From assembly GCF_000152945.2 (NCBI RefSeq), contig NC_020830.1, positions 1 to 64,000 of the forward strand: a stretch of 64,000 bases of DNA, read 5' to 3'. Shown here in pieces: positions 8,704-16,425 of this stretch; the first letter of the stretch is position 1, and the number at the start of each line of letters is the position of its first letter. The position numbers were made by a program, and so were the translations under genes. Under the pieces are notes generated by a model, which did not search any database, was not told the origin of the DNA, and saw only the letters and a list, made by a program, of their open reading frames with translations. This DNA comes from Polaribacter sp. MED152. GTDB taxonomy: Bacteria > Bacteroidota > Bacteroidia > Flavobacteriales > Flavobacteriaceae.

Positions 8704-9534
8704 TTGAAAACAAAAACGCTTTTATTGTTGGTTTTTTTAATGTCGATTTCAATTTCGGCTCAAAAAAAGAAGAAAACAAAAGTATCAAACAAGGGTAAAA
8801 TATTCTTGTATTGGGGTTGGAATAGGGCTACTTATTCTAATTCTGATATTTCTTTTAAAGGAAACAATTACGATTTTACTTTGCAAGATGTTGTAGCAAA
8901 AGATAGGCCTACAGACTTTTCTTTTAAGGATTATTTTAAATTGGATAATATTACAATTCCGCAAACTAATTTTAGAATTGGATATTTTTTAAATGACCAT
9001 TATACAGTTTCAGTTGGTGTAGATCATATGAAATATGTTGTGCAAAGCTATCAAACTGTAAAGATAAATGGAGAGATAAATGCAGGTACACCTTTTGATG
9101 GAGTTTATAGTAATGACGATATAGATTTGATTAATGAGTTCTTGCTAATGGAGCACACAGATGGTTTGAACTATGTAAATCTAGAAGTAAAAAGGTTTGA
9201 TGAAATTGGCCATTTAATTGGTTTAAATGATGAAAACTTACAGTTAAATATTACAGAAGGTATAGGTGCTGGTTTTTTGTATCCAAGAACAGATGTTACC
9301 TTATTTAATCAAACAGCAAATGATGAGTTTAATGTTTCAGGATGGGGAGTTTCTGTTGGAGCTGGTTTAAATTTAACATTCTTAAAACATTTCTTTGTTC
9401 AGACAGATTTAAAATTTGGTTACATAGATATGTCTAATATTAGAACCACTCAAGATCCTTCTGATACAGCATCTCAAAACTTTACTTTTTTTGAAAAAAC
9501 TTTGGTATTTGGAGCTAGATTTAGTCTCTTTTAA
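8704..9534 (+). CDS. Outer-membrane beta-barrel protein, unknown function
   Basis: About 276 residues. No suitable ATG exists near the N-terminus: the TTG at 8704 gives MKTKTLLLLVFLMSISISAQ, a good Sec signal peptide ending in AQ, while the TTG at 8692 overlaps the glmM stop by 8 bp. The ATG at 8740 would destroy the signal. The mature protein starts with a lysine cluster (KKKKTK). Alternating aromatic strands and a final strand ending in LVFGARFSLF with a terminal Phe are typical of an outer-membrane beta-barrel. No named family was recognised. It is tightly packed between glmM and the aminotransferase gene. Confidence 0.65.
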   Translation: MKTKTLLLLVFLMSISISAQKKKKTKVSNKGKIFLYWGWNRATYSNSDISFKGNNYDFTLQDVVAKDRPTDFSFKDYFKLDNITIPQTNFRIGYFLNDHYTVSVGVDHMKYVVQSYQTVKINGEINAGTPFDGVYSNDDIDLINEFLLMEHTDGLNYVNLEVKRFDEIGHLIGLNDENLQLNITEGIGAGFLYPRTDVTLFNQTANDEFNVSGWGVSVGAGLNLTFLKHFFVQTDLKFGYIDMSNIRTTQDPSDTASQNFTFFEKTLVFGARFSLF

Positions 9535-9546
9535 ATAAATATTATT

Positions 9547-11013
9547 ATGAGTTTAGAGCAGTATTTTTCGCAATTTAGAAAACATATAGTTGGTATAGAT
9601 CAAACATTTACATCTCCTTATGGTAAACAAAATTTGGTGTATTGTGATTGGACTGCAAGTGGCAGATTGTATAGGCCTATAGAAAATAAACTAACTAATG
9701 ATTTTGGTCCTTTTGTGGCAAATACGCATACAGAAACTTCTACTTCAGGAGCAGCTATGACCTTGGCCTACCATGAAGCAAGAAAAATTATCAAAAGGCA
9801 TGTAAATGCAAATGATGATGATGTTTTAATTACAACAGGTTCAGGAATGACAGGCGTTGTAAATAAATTTCAAAGAATTTTAGGCTTAAAAGTAGCAGAA
9901 CATTTAAAAGACCATACCACAGTTCCTGAAGACATAAGGCCAGTAGTATTTGTATCTCATATGGAGCATCATTCTAACCAAACATCTTGGTTAGAAACCA
10001 TAGCAGATGTAGAAGTTGTGCCTTGTGATGAACATGGTTTACTGTGCTTAAAAGAGTTTGAGAAAAGTATTAAAAAGTACGAGCATAAAGCCATTAAAAT
10101 AGCCTCAATAACTTCATGTTCTAATGTTACAGGTATTAAAACAAACTACCATAAAGTAGCGAAGCTAATTCATAGTTACAATGGTTTATGTTTTGTAGAT
10201 TTTGCTTGTTGTGCACCTTATGTGGCTATTGACATGCACCCTGAAAATGAAGATGAATATTTAGATGCAATCTTCTTTTCTCCTCATAAATTTTTAGGAG
10301 GTCCAGGAAGTGCAGGAGTTTTAATTTTCAACAAGAAATTATACAAAAATACGGTTCCTGATAATCCAGGAGGTGGTACTGTAAGTTATACAAACCCTTG
10401 GGGTCAGCATGATTATTTTGATGATGTTGAAACCAGAGAAGATGGTGGAACCCCAGGTTTTCTTCAAACTATTAGAATTGCACTTTCTATTCAGTTGAAA
10501 GAAAAAATGGGTACAGATAAAATAAAAGAAAGAGAAGATGAAATTAATGCCATTATTTTTGACACTCTAGAACAACTAGAAGGTGTTAAAATATTAGCTC
10601 CTGAGCATAAAAAAAGACTTAGTATTTTTTCTTTTTACTTTGAAAAATATCATTTTAACTTAGTTGTAAAGTTATTGAATGATAGGTTTGGTATACAAAC
10701 CAGAGGTGGATGCTCTTGTGCAGGAACTTATGGGCATTTTTTATTGAATGTAAACCAAGAAACTTCTAACAAAATTAAGAGTCAAATCTTAGAAGGTTGT
10801 AGTACAGAAAAACCGGGTTGGGTCCGTTTGTCTTTACATCCAACTATTACAAATAAAGAGTTAGATTTTGTTTGTCAATCCCTTAAAGAATTGTCTATAA
10901 ATATAGAAGATTGGGCAAAGGATTACAAATATGATGCAATTAAAAATGATTACGTTCATAAAACAATTGCACCTATAGAAAAAGAGTTAGTTAGCTCTTG
11001 GTTTTCTGTTTAG
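9547..11013 (+). CDS. Class V aminotransferase (cysteine desulfurase-like)
   Basis: 488 residues, PLP fold type I. The PLP lysine is K248 in SPHKFLGGPGSAG; the stacking His (SHMEHHSN, near 141) and the cofactor Asp (CFVDFACCAPY, D218) are in place. A loop RGGCSCAGTYGH near 390 carries Cys residues where desulfurases hold their catalytic Cys, so it could be a Csd/SufS relative, but it is longer than those and no suf genes are near. Its 3' end overlaps the convergent acyltransferase gene by 23 bp. Confidence 0.8.
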   Translation: MSLEQYFSQFRKHIVGIDQTFTSPYGKQNLVYCDWTASGRLYRPIENKLTNDFGPFVANTHTETSTSGAAMTLAYHEARKIIKRHVNANDDDVLITTGSGMTGVVNKFQRILGLKVAEHLKDHTTVPEDIRPVVFVSHMEHHSNQTSWLETIADVEVVPCDEHGLLCLKEFEKSIKKYEHKAIKIASITSCSNVTGIKTNYHKVAKLIHSYNGLCFVDFACCAPYVAIDMHPENEDEYLDAIFFSPHKFLGGPGSAGVLIFNKKLYKNTVPDNPGGGTVSYTNPWGQHDYFDDVETREDGGTPGFLQTIRIALSIQLKEKMGTDKIKEREDEINAIIFDTLEQLEGVKILAPEHKKRLSIFSFYFEKYHFNLVVKLLNDRFGIQTRGGCSCAGTYGHFLLNVNQETSNKIKSQILEGCSTEKPGWVRLSLHPTITNKELDFVCQSLKELSINIEDWAKDYKYDAIKNDYVHKTIAPIEKELVSSWFSV

Positions 11014-11911
11014 ATTCTTGCATTTCTTGCCATTCATTAAACCTGTCTTTATGTTTAAACCTTTTGTGAGACCATAAGTAATTTTCTGGCTGTTCTTTAA
11101 CGTTTTTCTCAGTAATAGCTAAAAATTTTTCTGTAATCTTATAATTTTCAAATTCAGTAGGATGTTCTGCAATTAACTCAAATTCAGTTTCATAATAACC
11201 TCTTTTAATCTTTTTAGCTTTATAATTTATTACGGCTAAATTGTACTTTTTGGCAAGCATTTCTGCACCTGTGTGTACAGGTACTTTTACACCAAAAAAC
11301 TCAAACCAATAAAAGGTTTTTACTACATGAGGACTTTGATCACTTAATAAAATATATGCACCTTGAACCTTATTTTCAAAGTTAGATTTCATCAGTTTCA
11401 TAAAATTCGCGGTTGTTTCACCTTTTACCCCAAATTTCTCTCTATTTTCCTTTAATGTAGTTTCAAATGTTTCATTTCTAAGCTTGTTATAAGCTCCAAA
11501 AATTTTAGTATCTATAACCAGAGGTAAACTTATAGACCATTCCCAATTTGCTAAATGAGCACCTACTAAAGCAATGCTTCTACCTTCTTTAATGTACTTG
11601 TTTACTAACTCTGGGTTTTTGTAGGTGTATCGTTTTAAAATCTCTTTTTCAGAGATGGAAAAACCTTTGATACTCTCAACAATAATGTCTGTAAAATGTC
11701 TGTAAAAATTCTTAGCGATCTTAGCTTTTTCTTCATCTGTTTTATCAGGAAAAGCGTAAGATAAATTTTGTAAGATTACCTGTTTTCTATAGCCAATTAA
11801 ATAGTATAATATTGCATAAAAAAAGTCTGATATTACATATAAAATTGCCATTGGCAATCTTGAAAATAACCAAAGCAAGGGATAGGTTAAATAGAATATT
11901 ATAACATTCAT
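10991..11911 (-). CDS. LpxL/HtrB-family lysophospholipid acyltransferase (copy 2)
   Basis: 306 residues, with an N-terminal membrane anchor (about 1-25) and a conserved FYRHFTDIIVESIK segment. The HX4E catalytic motif is HLANWEW, followed by LLSDQSP and the FFGVKVPVHTGAEMLAKK substrate region. The family adds secondary acyl chains to lipid A or related lipids at the inner membrane. It is a tandem paralogue of the gene at 11,947-12,867 with the same length and strongly similar sequence, 35 bp downstream of it. The 3' end overlaps the convergent aminotransferase gene. Confidence 0.88.
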   Translation of the reverse strand: MNVIIFYLTYPLLWLFSRLPMAILYVISDFFYAILYYLIGYRKQVILQNLSYAFPDKTDEEKAKIAKNFYRHFTDIIVESIKGFSISEKEILKRYTYKNPELVNKYIKEGRSIALVGAHLANWEWSISLPLVIDTKIFGAYNKLRNETFETTLKENREKFGVKGETTANFMKLMKSNFENKVQGAYILLSDQSPHVVKTFYWFEFFGVKVPVHTGAEMLAKKYNLAVINYKAKKIKRGYYETEFELIAEHPTEFENYKITEKFLAITEKNVKEQPENYLWSHKRFKHKDRFNEWQEMQESKQKTKS

Positions 11912-11946
11912 AAGTTGTATAATTTAGCGCAAATATCGTGTTTATT

Positions 11947-12867
11947 TTACAACTTATTTTTCAGTTTTGCTTTTTTGTTTTTCTCCCACAATTTATACTT
12001 GTTTCTGTGCTTAAAGCGTTTGTGAGACCACAAGTAAAATTCAGGCTGTTCTCTTACTAATTTTTCTGTGAGAGCTATGTATTTATCTGTTATTTGGTAG
12101 TTTTCAAACTCTTTTGGATGTTCAGCAATTAATTCAAAAGTCGTTTCATAAAATCCTCTTTTTACCCTTTTTGTAGCACAATTAATTACCACTAAATCAA
12201 ACTTTTTTGATAGCGTTTCTGCACCAACATGAAAGGGTACTTTTACACCAAAAAAATCTTTCCAATAAAGGGCGTGTTCTACTTGAGGAGATTGATCGCT
12301 AATTAGTAAATACGCACCTTGAATTTTATTTTTAAAATCGCTGTAAATAGCTTGTACAGTTTTAGAAGATTCATAACAAATAAAGCCAAAACGTTCTCTA
12401 GAACCTTTTACAGTTTTGTCAAAAAATCGATTTCCAATTCTTGTATAAGCCCCTTTAACATTGGTATTTAAAACTAAAGGTGAATTTACAGACCATTCCC
12501 AATTGGCTTGATGAGCACTAACTAAAGCAATGCTTCTATTTTGACTTAAGTATTTGTTTACGAGTTCTGGATTCGTATATTTATAACGTTTTAAAATCTC
12601 TTTTTCTGATATTGAAATGGCCTTAATCGTTTCTACAAATAGGTCTGAAAAATGTTTAAAAAAAGCCTTTCTAATTCGTAGTATTTCATCCGTGTTTTTA
12701 TCTGGAAAAGCCAGTTTTAAATTCGTTAAAACCACTTTTTTTCTGTAACCAAAAATGTGAAAAGTAAATACATAAATTACAGTAGAAATTCCATGTAAAA
12801 TTTGCATTGGTAGTTTGGAGATTATCCAAATTATCGGATAAATTATCAGAAAAAATAAATATTGCAT
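11947..12867 (-). CDS. LpxL/HtrB-family lysophospholipid acyltransferase (copy 1)
   Basis: 306 residues, the first of a tandem pair. It has an N-terminal membrane segment, the HX4E motif as HQANWEW, LLISDQSP, and FFGVKVPFHVGAETLSKK. The C-terminal YLWSHKRFKH block is shared with its neighbour. Likely role: acyl transfer to lipid A or a related amphiphile at the inner membrane. Both copies keep the catalytic His and Glu, so neither looks decayed. They are probably co-transcribed; the spacer is 35 bp. Confidence 0.88.
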   Translation of the reverse strand: MQYLFFLIIYPIIWIISKLPMQILHGISTVIYVFTFHIFGYRKKVVLTNLKLAFPDKNTDEILRIRKAFFKHFSDLFVETIKAISISEKEILKRYKYTNPELVNKYLSQNRSIALVSAHQANWEWSVNSPLVLNTNVKGAYTRIGNRFFDKTVKGSRERFGFICYESSKTVQAIYSDFKNKIQGAYLLISDQSPQVEHALYWKDFFGVKVPFHVGAETLSKKFDLVVINCATKRVKRGFYETTFELIAEHPKEFENYQITDKYIALTEKLVREQPEFYLWSHKRFKHRNKYKLWEKNKKAKLKNKL

Positions 12868-12951
12868 ATTCTTAATTTCATCTACAAATATGATAAATAT
12901 TAATTAAAAACTTACCGTTTTTTACAATAGGATTTTTGCTATTTTTACAAC

Positions 12952-13608
12952 ATGTTAGAAGGTATAAATACAGTAGTCTTAATTGTTATAATTGTTAACG
13001 TTTTATTTTCAATTAAAGGTTTTGAAGATTACGCTTTTTTAGACAAATATAAATTTCAGGTAAGTAGGGTAAAAGGCGATGAAAAAATAAGAATGCTTAC
13101 TTCAGGATTTCTTCATGTAGATTGGATGCATCTTATTCTTAATATGTATGTCTTGTACGCATTTGGTAACATCGTTATAAATTTTTTAGGCACATTACCT
13201 TTTTTAATTATTTATTTTGGAAGTTTGATTGCAGGGAGTTTATACACCTTACAATATCATAAAAACGAACCTTATTATAGTGCAGTAGGTGCTTCTGGAG
13301 CTGTGTCAGGTATTGTATACGCTTCAATATTACTTTATCCAGGTATGAGTCTGTATTTATTTTTTATTCCAGTGCCAATTCCTGGTTATATTTTTGGAGT
13401 AGGGTATTTGCTGTATTCAATTTATGGTATGAAAAAACAAGTTGGTAATGTTGGTCATGCTGCACATTTAGGAGGTGCAATTGGCGGATTTGCGTTGACC
13501 TTACTTTTAAATCCAGTCTTATTTAATACCAATAGAATGTTTGTTATTCTATTAGCAATACCAATTATTTTGTTATTGGTTTTTAGTGATAAGTTAAAAA
13601 GGCTGTAA
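12952..13608 (+). CDS. Rhomboid family intramembrane serine protease
   Basis: 218 residues with about six hydrophobic helices. Catalytic Ser115 is in GASGAVSG and the catalytic His172 in GHAAHLGGAIGG; HLILN (H60, N64) matches the oxyanion-side His/Asn of rhomboids. All key residues are present, so it is probably active on single-pass membrane proteins; its substrate cannot be told from sequence. It is divergent from the acyltransferase pair and followed by a perfect terminator hairpin. Confidence 0.92.
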   Translation: MLEGINTVVLIVIIVNVLFSIKGFEDYAFLDKYKFQVSRVKGDEKIRMLTSGFLHVDWMHLILNMYVLYAFGNIVINFLGTLPFLIIYFGSLIAGSLYTLQYHKNEPYYSAVGASGAVSGIVYASILLYPGMSLYLFFIPVPIPGYIFGVGYLLYSIYGMKKQVGNVGHAAHLGGAIGGFALTLLLNPVLFNTNRMFVILLAIPIILLLVFSDKLKRL

Positions 13609-13613
13609 ATAAA

Positions 13614-13645
13614 AAAAGACTTTATTATTTCTAATAAAGTCTTTT
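13614..13645. terminator. Bidirectional terminator between the rhomboid gene and tRNA-Gly
   Basis: Perfect 14-bp stem AAAAGACTTTATTA / TAATAAAGTCTTTT with the 4-nt loop TTTC (13,628-13,631). It lies 5 bp after the rhomboid stop and 3 bp from the 3' end of the tRNA on the other strand, so it can serve both. Confidence 0.85.
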
Positions 13646-13648
13646 AGA

Positions 13649-13720
13649 GCGAAAGACCAGGTTCGAACTGGCGACATTCAGCTTGGAAGGCTGACGCTCT
13701 ACCAACTGAGCTACTTTCGC
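13649..13720 (-). tRNA. tRNA-Gly(TCC)
   Basis: 72 nt, read on the minus strand. The acceptor stem GCGAAAG pairs with CTTTCGC, the D-arm is GCTC...GAGC, and the anticodon stem TCAGC/GCTGA carries the loop CTTCCAA with anticodon TCC. The T-arm is GCCAG-TTCGAAC-CTGGT. CCA is not encoded. All arms are intact. Confidence 0.95.
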
Positions 13721-13980
13721 GTGGTAAAGAGCTGCAAATATAGTATCATTTTTTACTTTTCCAATAATTATGTGCGAAATAATTTATTGATTTTGCTATC
13801 TATTTTTATATCAAACAAATACATGAATTAATATTGAATTGATCGCATTTGTAAATTGGCTTGACAAATCTAAAATGGCAAGATTAAAAACTATTATTAA
13901 TAAGATAGTTACTTTAATTTCAATTTATTATTTTGCAAACTCAAAATTGCTTGCGACCAAACATCTCTAATTAATTGATT
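13721..13980. other. Non-coding spacer before the T9SS-sorted protein gene
   Basis: About 260 bp without a credible gene. It holds a small inverted repeat AACTAT (13,889-13,894) / ATAGTT (13,905-13,910) and an AT-rich stretch before the ATG at 13,981. No clear TAnnTTTG box was found. Confidence 0.4.
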
Positions 13981-14451
13981 ATGAAAAAAAAGATCTTACT
14001 ACTATTTATCTTAAGTTTTTCAATTTCTACTTTTTCTCAAACAACCAATTCATCATCAGGAGGTACTGCCACAGGTAATGGTTCTGCAACCTATACAGTG
14101 GGTCAAACTATTTATACGACGAATATTGGAAATAATGGTTCTGTGTCTCAAGGCATTCAGCAAAGTTTAGAAATATTTGTTTTAAGCAATAAAGATTTTA
14201 AAGAATTAAATCTAAATGCATTTACATATCCAAATCCTACAAAAGATAAAATTACCTTAGAAATATCAAACGTTGATTTACAAAACCTTAGTTATGTTAT
14301 GTATGATATAAAAGGTAGAACTTTACTTAAAGGAGTAATTAAGGGTAAAAGTACCAACATTATGATGAAAGATTATGCTGCTGGAGTTTATCTATTAAAA
14401 GTAAATCAACAAAATAAAGAATTAAAAACATTTAAAGTTATAAAAAAGTAA
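13981..14451 (+). CDS. Small secreted protein with T9SS type A sorting domain
   Basis: 156 residues from the ATG at 13,981; the in-frame TTG two codons earlier is not preferred. It has a Sec signal (KKKILLLFILSFSISTFSQ), then a short Gly/Ser/Thr-rich region (GGTATGNGSATYTVGQTIY). The last ~80 residues are a T9SS type A C-terminal sorting domain (TYPNPTKDKITLEI ... GVYLLKV ... LKTFKVIKK). It is therefore expected to be exported by the Por/T9SS machinery to which PorQ at the window start belongs. It sits 1 bp upstream of the next secreted-protein gene. Confidence 0.8.
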   Translation: MKKKILLLFILSFSISTFSQTTNSSSGGTATGNGSATYTVGQTIYTTNIGNNGSVSQGIQQSLEIFVLSNKDFKELNLNAFTYPNPTKDKITLEISNVDLQNLSYVMYDIKGRTLLKGVIKGKSTNIMMKDYAAGVYLLKVNQQNKELKTFKVIKK

Positions 14452-14452
14452 T

Positions 14453-15415
14453 ATGAAAAGAATTTTAATCTTCGTAATCTTATTATGTATTAGTTTTTCT
14501 GTTTTTGGGCAATCTCCAGAAAAAATGAGTTATCAAGCAGTTGTAAGAAATGCAGATGGAAGCTTGGTAAGTGAACAAACTGTTGGAATGAAAATTAGCA
14601 TTATAAAAACATCTACAACAGGTACTATTGTTTATTCAGAAACGCACACTCCAACAACCAATACAAACGGATTAGTTACTTTCGAAATAGGTACAGGATC
14701 TGTTGTTAACGGATCTTTTGCTGCTATAGATTGGGGTTCAGATTCATATTTCATTAAAACTGAAACAGATATTGATGGTGGAACAAATTATACCATTTCT
14801 GGAACAAGTCAATTTTTAAGTGTGCCTTACGCACTTTATGCTAAAAATGTTTTTAGTGGAGATTATGATGATTTAACGAACAAGCCAAAGGTTACAGAAA
14901 TTAAAACCTACAAAATTGGTGACTTTGTTCAAGGAGGAATTGTTTTTTGGGTTGATGATACTGAGCAACATGGTTTGGTATTGGCTAATGTAAATCAAAG
15001 TGCGGCTATGAGATGGCATGCAGGAACTTTTGGTAATACTCATGCAAAAGGAAATGGTTTGTATGCAGGTAAATTAAATACGGCAATAATAATTCCTTCG
15101 CTTATTGCAATTGGTGATGATGGAGATAATTTTGCAGCAAGACTATGTAATGATTTACAAGTTATTCAAGATGGTGTTACTTATGGAGATTGGTATTTGC
15201 CAAGCAGATTAGAAATGAATTTAATTTACCAAAGTAGATCTACTATAAATACAACTGCAGCTGCTAATAGTGGAGATGCCTTAATAAATGATGTGTATTG
15301 GACATCTACAGAAAATTCAGATAACAGTGCTTATGGTTTAGATTTTGCTAACGGACAAGAGTCTACAATTTTTAAAACTTTCCCAAATGCAGTTAGAGCC
15401 ATAAGGTCATTTTAA
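14453..15415 (+). CDS. Secreted protein with C-terminal Lcl/DUF1566-like domain
   Basis: 320 residues. Signal peptide MKRILIFVILLCISFSVFGQ. An N-terminal domain beginning MSYQAVVRNADGSLVSEQ, found in many secreted Bacteroidota proteins, is followed from about 155 by an Lcl/DUF1566-type domain: GGIVFWVDDTEQHGLVLA, WYLPSRLEMNLIY, YWTSTENSDN and a final VRAIRSF. Function is unknown; Lcl-type domains occur in surface and collagen-binding-like proteins. It is probably co-transcribed with the T9SS-sorted protein 1 bp upstream, and no T9SS sorting domain of its own is seen. Confidence 0.75.
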   Translation: MKRILIFVILLCISFSVFGQSPEKMSYQAVVRNADGSLVSEQTVGMKISIIKTSTTGTIVYSETHTPTTNTNGLVTFEIGTGSVVNGSFAAIDWGSDSYFIKTETDIDGGTNYTISGTSQFLSVPYALYAKNVFSGDYDDLTNKPKVTEIKTYKIGDFVQGGIVFWVDDTEQHGLVLANVNQSAAMRWHAGTFGNTHAKGNGLYAGKLNTAIIIPSLIAIGDDGDNFAARLCNDLQVIQDGVTYGDWYLPSRLEMNLIYQSRSTINTTAAANSGDALINDVYWTSTENSDNSAYGLDFANGQESTIFKTFPNAVRAIRSF

Positions 15416-15564
15416 ATTTGTATCTGATTAAAGGTAAAGACTATTTTCTTCGGATTTTTGCTATCTTATTATATTTTAGGTGATTAATCCCTAATTATAT
15501 GTGTCTATTTTTTAGGTTTAATTCTTTTTTGTTATTTTCGTATGCATAATTGCTAGCCAAAACA

Positions 15565-16125
15565 ATGAAAAAAATTAAAATAGTCTTAATAGACCATGTT
15601 AATTCCTCCCTAATTAGAACAACAGACTTATTAAAAAAATCAAGCAAAGTAGAAATAACGGGTATTTTTAATGATGCTGAGTTGGCTCTAGAATTTATTA
15701 AAGAAACACAACCAGATTTGGTGATTTCAGAAATTGAAATGACAGGTGTGTCAGGTATTGCCATTGCTAAAGAAATTAAAAAGCAATTTTTAGATACAAA
15801 AGTTGTGTTTTATTCAGAGCAAGCACATTATGCAATTAGTGCTATAAAAGTTGCTGCTTTCGATTATTTATTGAAACCCATTTCAATAGAAGAGTTGCAA
15901 GAATGTATTCATCGTTTTCAAATTAGCCATCAAATAGATTTAAATAAAAGAGAACTACAGATTATTAAAAAATTGTCTGAAGGTTTAAATAGTAAATTAA
16001 TTGGCGAAACTTTATTTATTAGTAAACACACAGTAGATAAATATCGAAGAAATATCCTTGAAAAAACCAACTGCAATAACACTGCAGAATTGGTGAAATT
16101 TGTGTCTCAAGTTGGTATAATTTGA
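15565..16125 (+). CDS. Atypical response regulator, REC + LuxR-type HTH
   Basis: 186 residues from the ATG at 15,565; the upstream TTG at 15,550 is unlikely. The receiver domain (about 1-120) resembles LytTR-type receivers (YAISAIKVAAFDYLLKPI), but the output is a LuxR/NarL HTH (KRELQIIKKLSEGL ... FISKHTVDKYRRNILEKT). The phospho-acceptor position reads LVISEIEMTG, with Glu where Asp is expected, and the acidic pair near the N-terminus is reduced (LIDHVN). The switch Ser and the Lys (KPI) remain. Glu may mimic phosphorylation, so the protein may act constitutively or without a kinase. It lies directly upstream of the giant adhesin gene and is a candidate regulator of it. Confidence 0.82.
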   Translation: MKKIKIVLIDHVNSSLIRTTDLLKKSSKVEITGIFNDAELALEFIKETQPDLVISEIEMTGVSGIAIAKEIKKQFLDTKVVFYSEQAHYAISAIKVAAFDYLLKPISIEELQECIHRFQISHQIDLNKRELQIIKKLSEGLNSKLIGETLFISKHTVDKYRRNILEKTNCNNTAELVKFVSQVGII

Positions 16126-16158
16126 GTTATTAAAATGTTAAGAATTAGAGTATTACGC

Positions 16159-16182
16159 AAAAGTATCATTTATAGTACTTTT
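16159..16182. promoter_or_regulatory. Inverted repeat overlapping the -33 region of the adhesin promoter
   Basis: AAAAGTA (16,159-16,165) and TACTTTT (16,176-16,182) flank a 10-nt spacer: the same 7-10-7 geometry as the hairpin in the first leader repeat (16,217-16,240). It ends 18 bp before the -7 box. It could be the regulator gene's terminator, an operator, or a decayed third copy of the leader element. Confidence 0.4.
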
Positions 16183-16200
16183 AATACCTCTATTAATGTA

Positions 16201-16208
16201 TATATTTG
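16201..16208 (+). promoter_or_regulatory. Promoter -7 box of the adhesin gene
   Basis: TATATTTG, an exact TAnnTTTG match. Transcription from it would begin at about 16,213-16,217, at the start of the first 54-nt leader repeat. That gives a 5' leader of about 210 nt holding both repeats. Confidence 0.5.
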
Positions 16209-16209
16209 T

Positions 16210-16263
16210 TATTCGTAAAAGACACCCTACTACGTCTTTTTCAGTGAAGGCTCCCTAATCTTC
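16210..16263 (+). repeat. Tandem leader element, copy A (54 nt)
   Basis: Shares with copy B an identical first 12 nt (TATTCGTAAAAG) and last 18 nt (GAAGGCTCCCTAATCTTC), with a variable 24-nt middle. Hairpin: AAAAGAC (16,217-16,223) / GTCTTTT (16,234-16,240), loop ACCCTACTAC. A second small hairpin with a GTGA loop (GCATT-GTGA-AATGC, 16,269-16,282) follows. Confidence 0.6.
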
Positions 16264-16303
16264 CTATTGCATTGTGAAATGCTACATTTTTTATAGAATT
16301 TAT

Positions 16304-16357
16304 TATTCGTAAAAGTAATCCCACCACACTTTTATGTTAGAAGGCTCCCTAATCTTC
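16304..16357 (+). repeat. Tandem leader element, copy B (54 nt)
   Basis: Same length as copy A and 94 nt downstream. Its hairpin is TAAAAGT (16,310-16,316) / ACTTTTA (16,328-16,334) with the loop AATCCCACCAC, so part of the stem sequence differs from copy A while pairing is kept. The identical GAAGGCTCCCTAATCTTC tail is followed by a variable small hairpin (GTTG-TAAAAT-CAAC). The adhesin ATG is 68 nt further on. Confidence 0.6.
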
Positions 16358-16425
16358 AAAGTTGTAAAATCAACAAATTATTGATTTTTAATATTGAGTA
16401 ACCCTAACTGTATAAATTACACACT

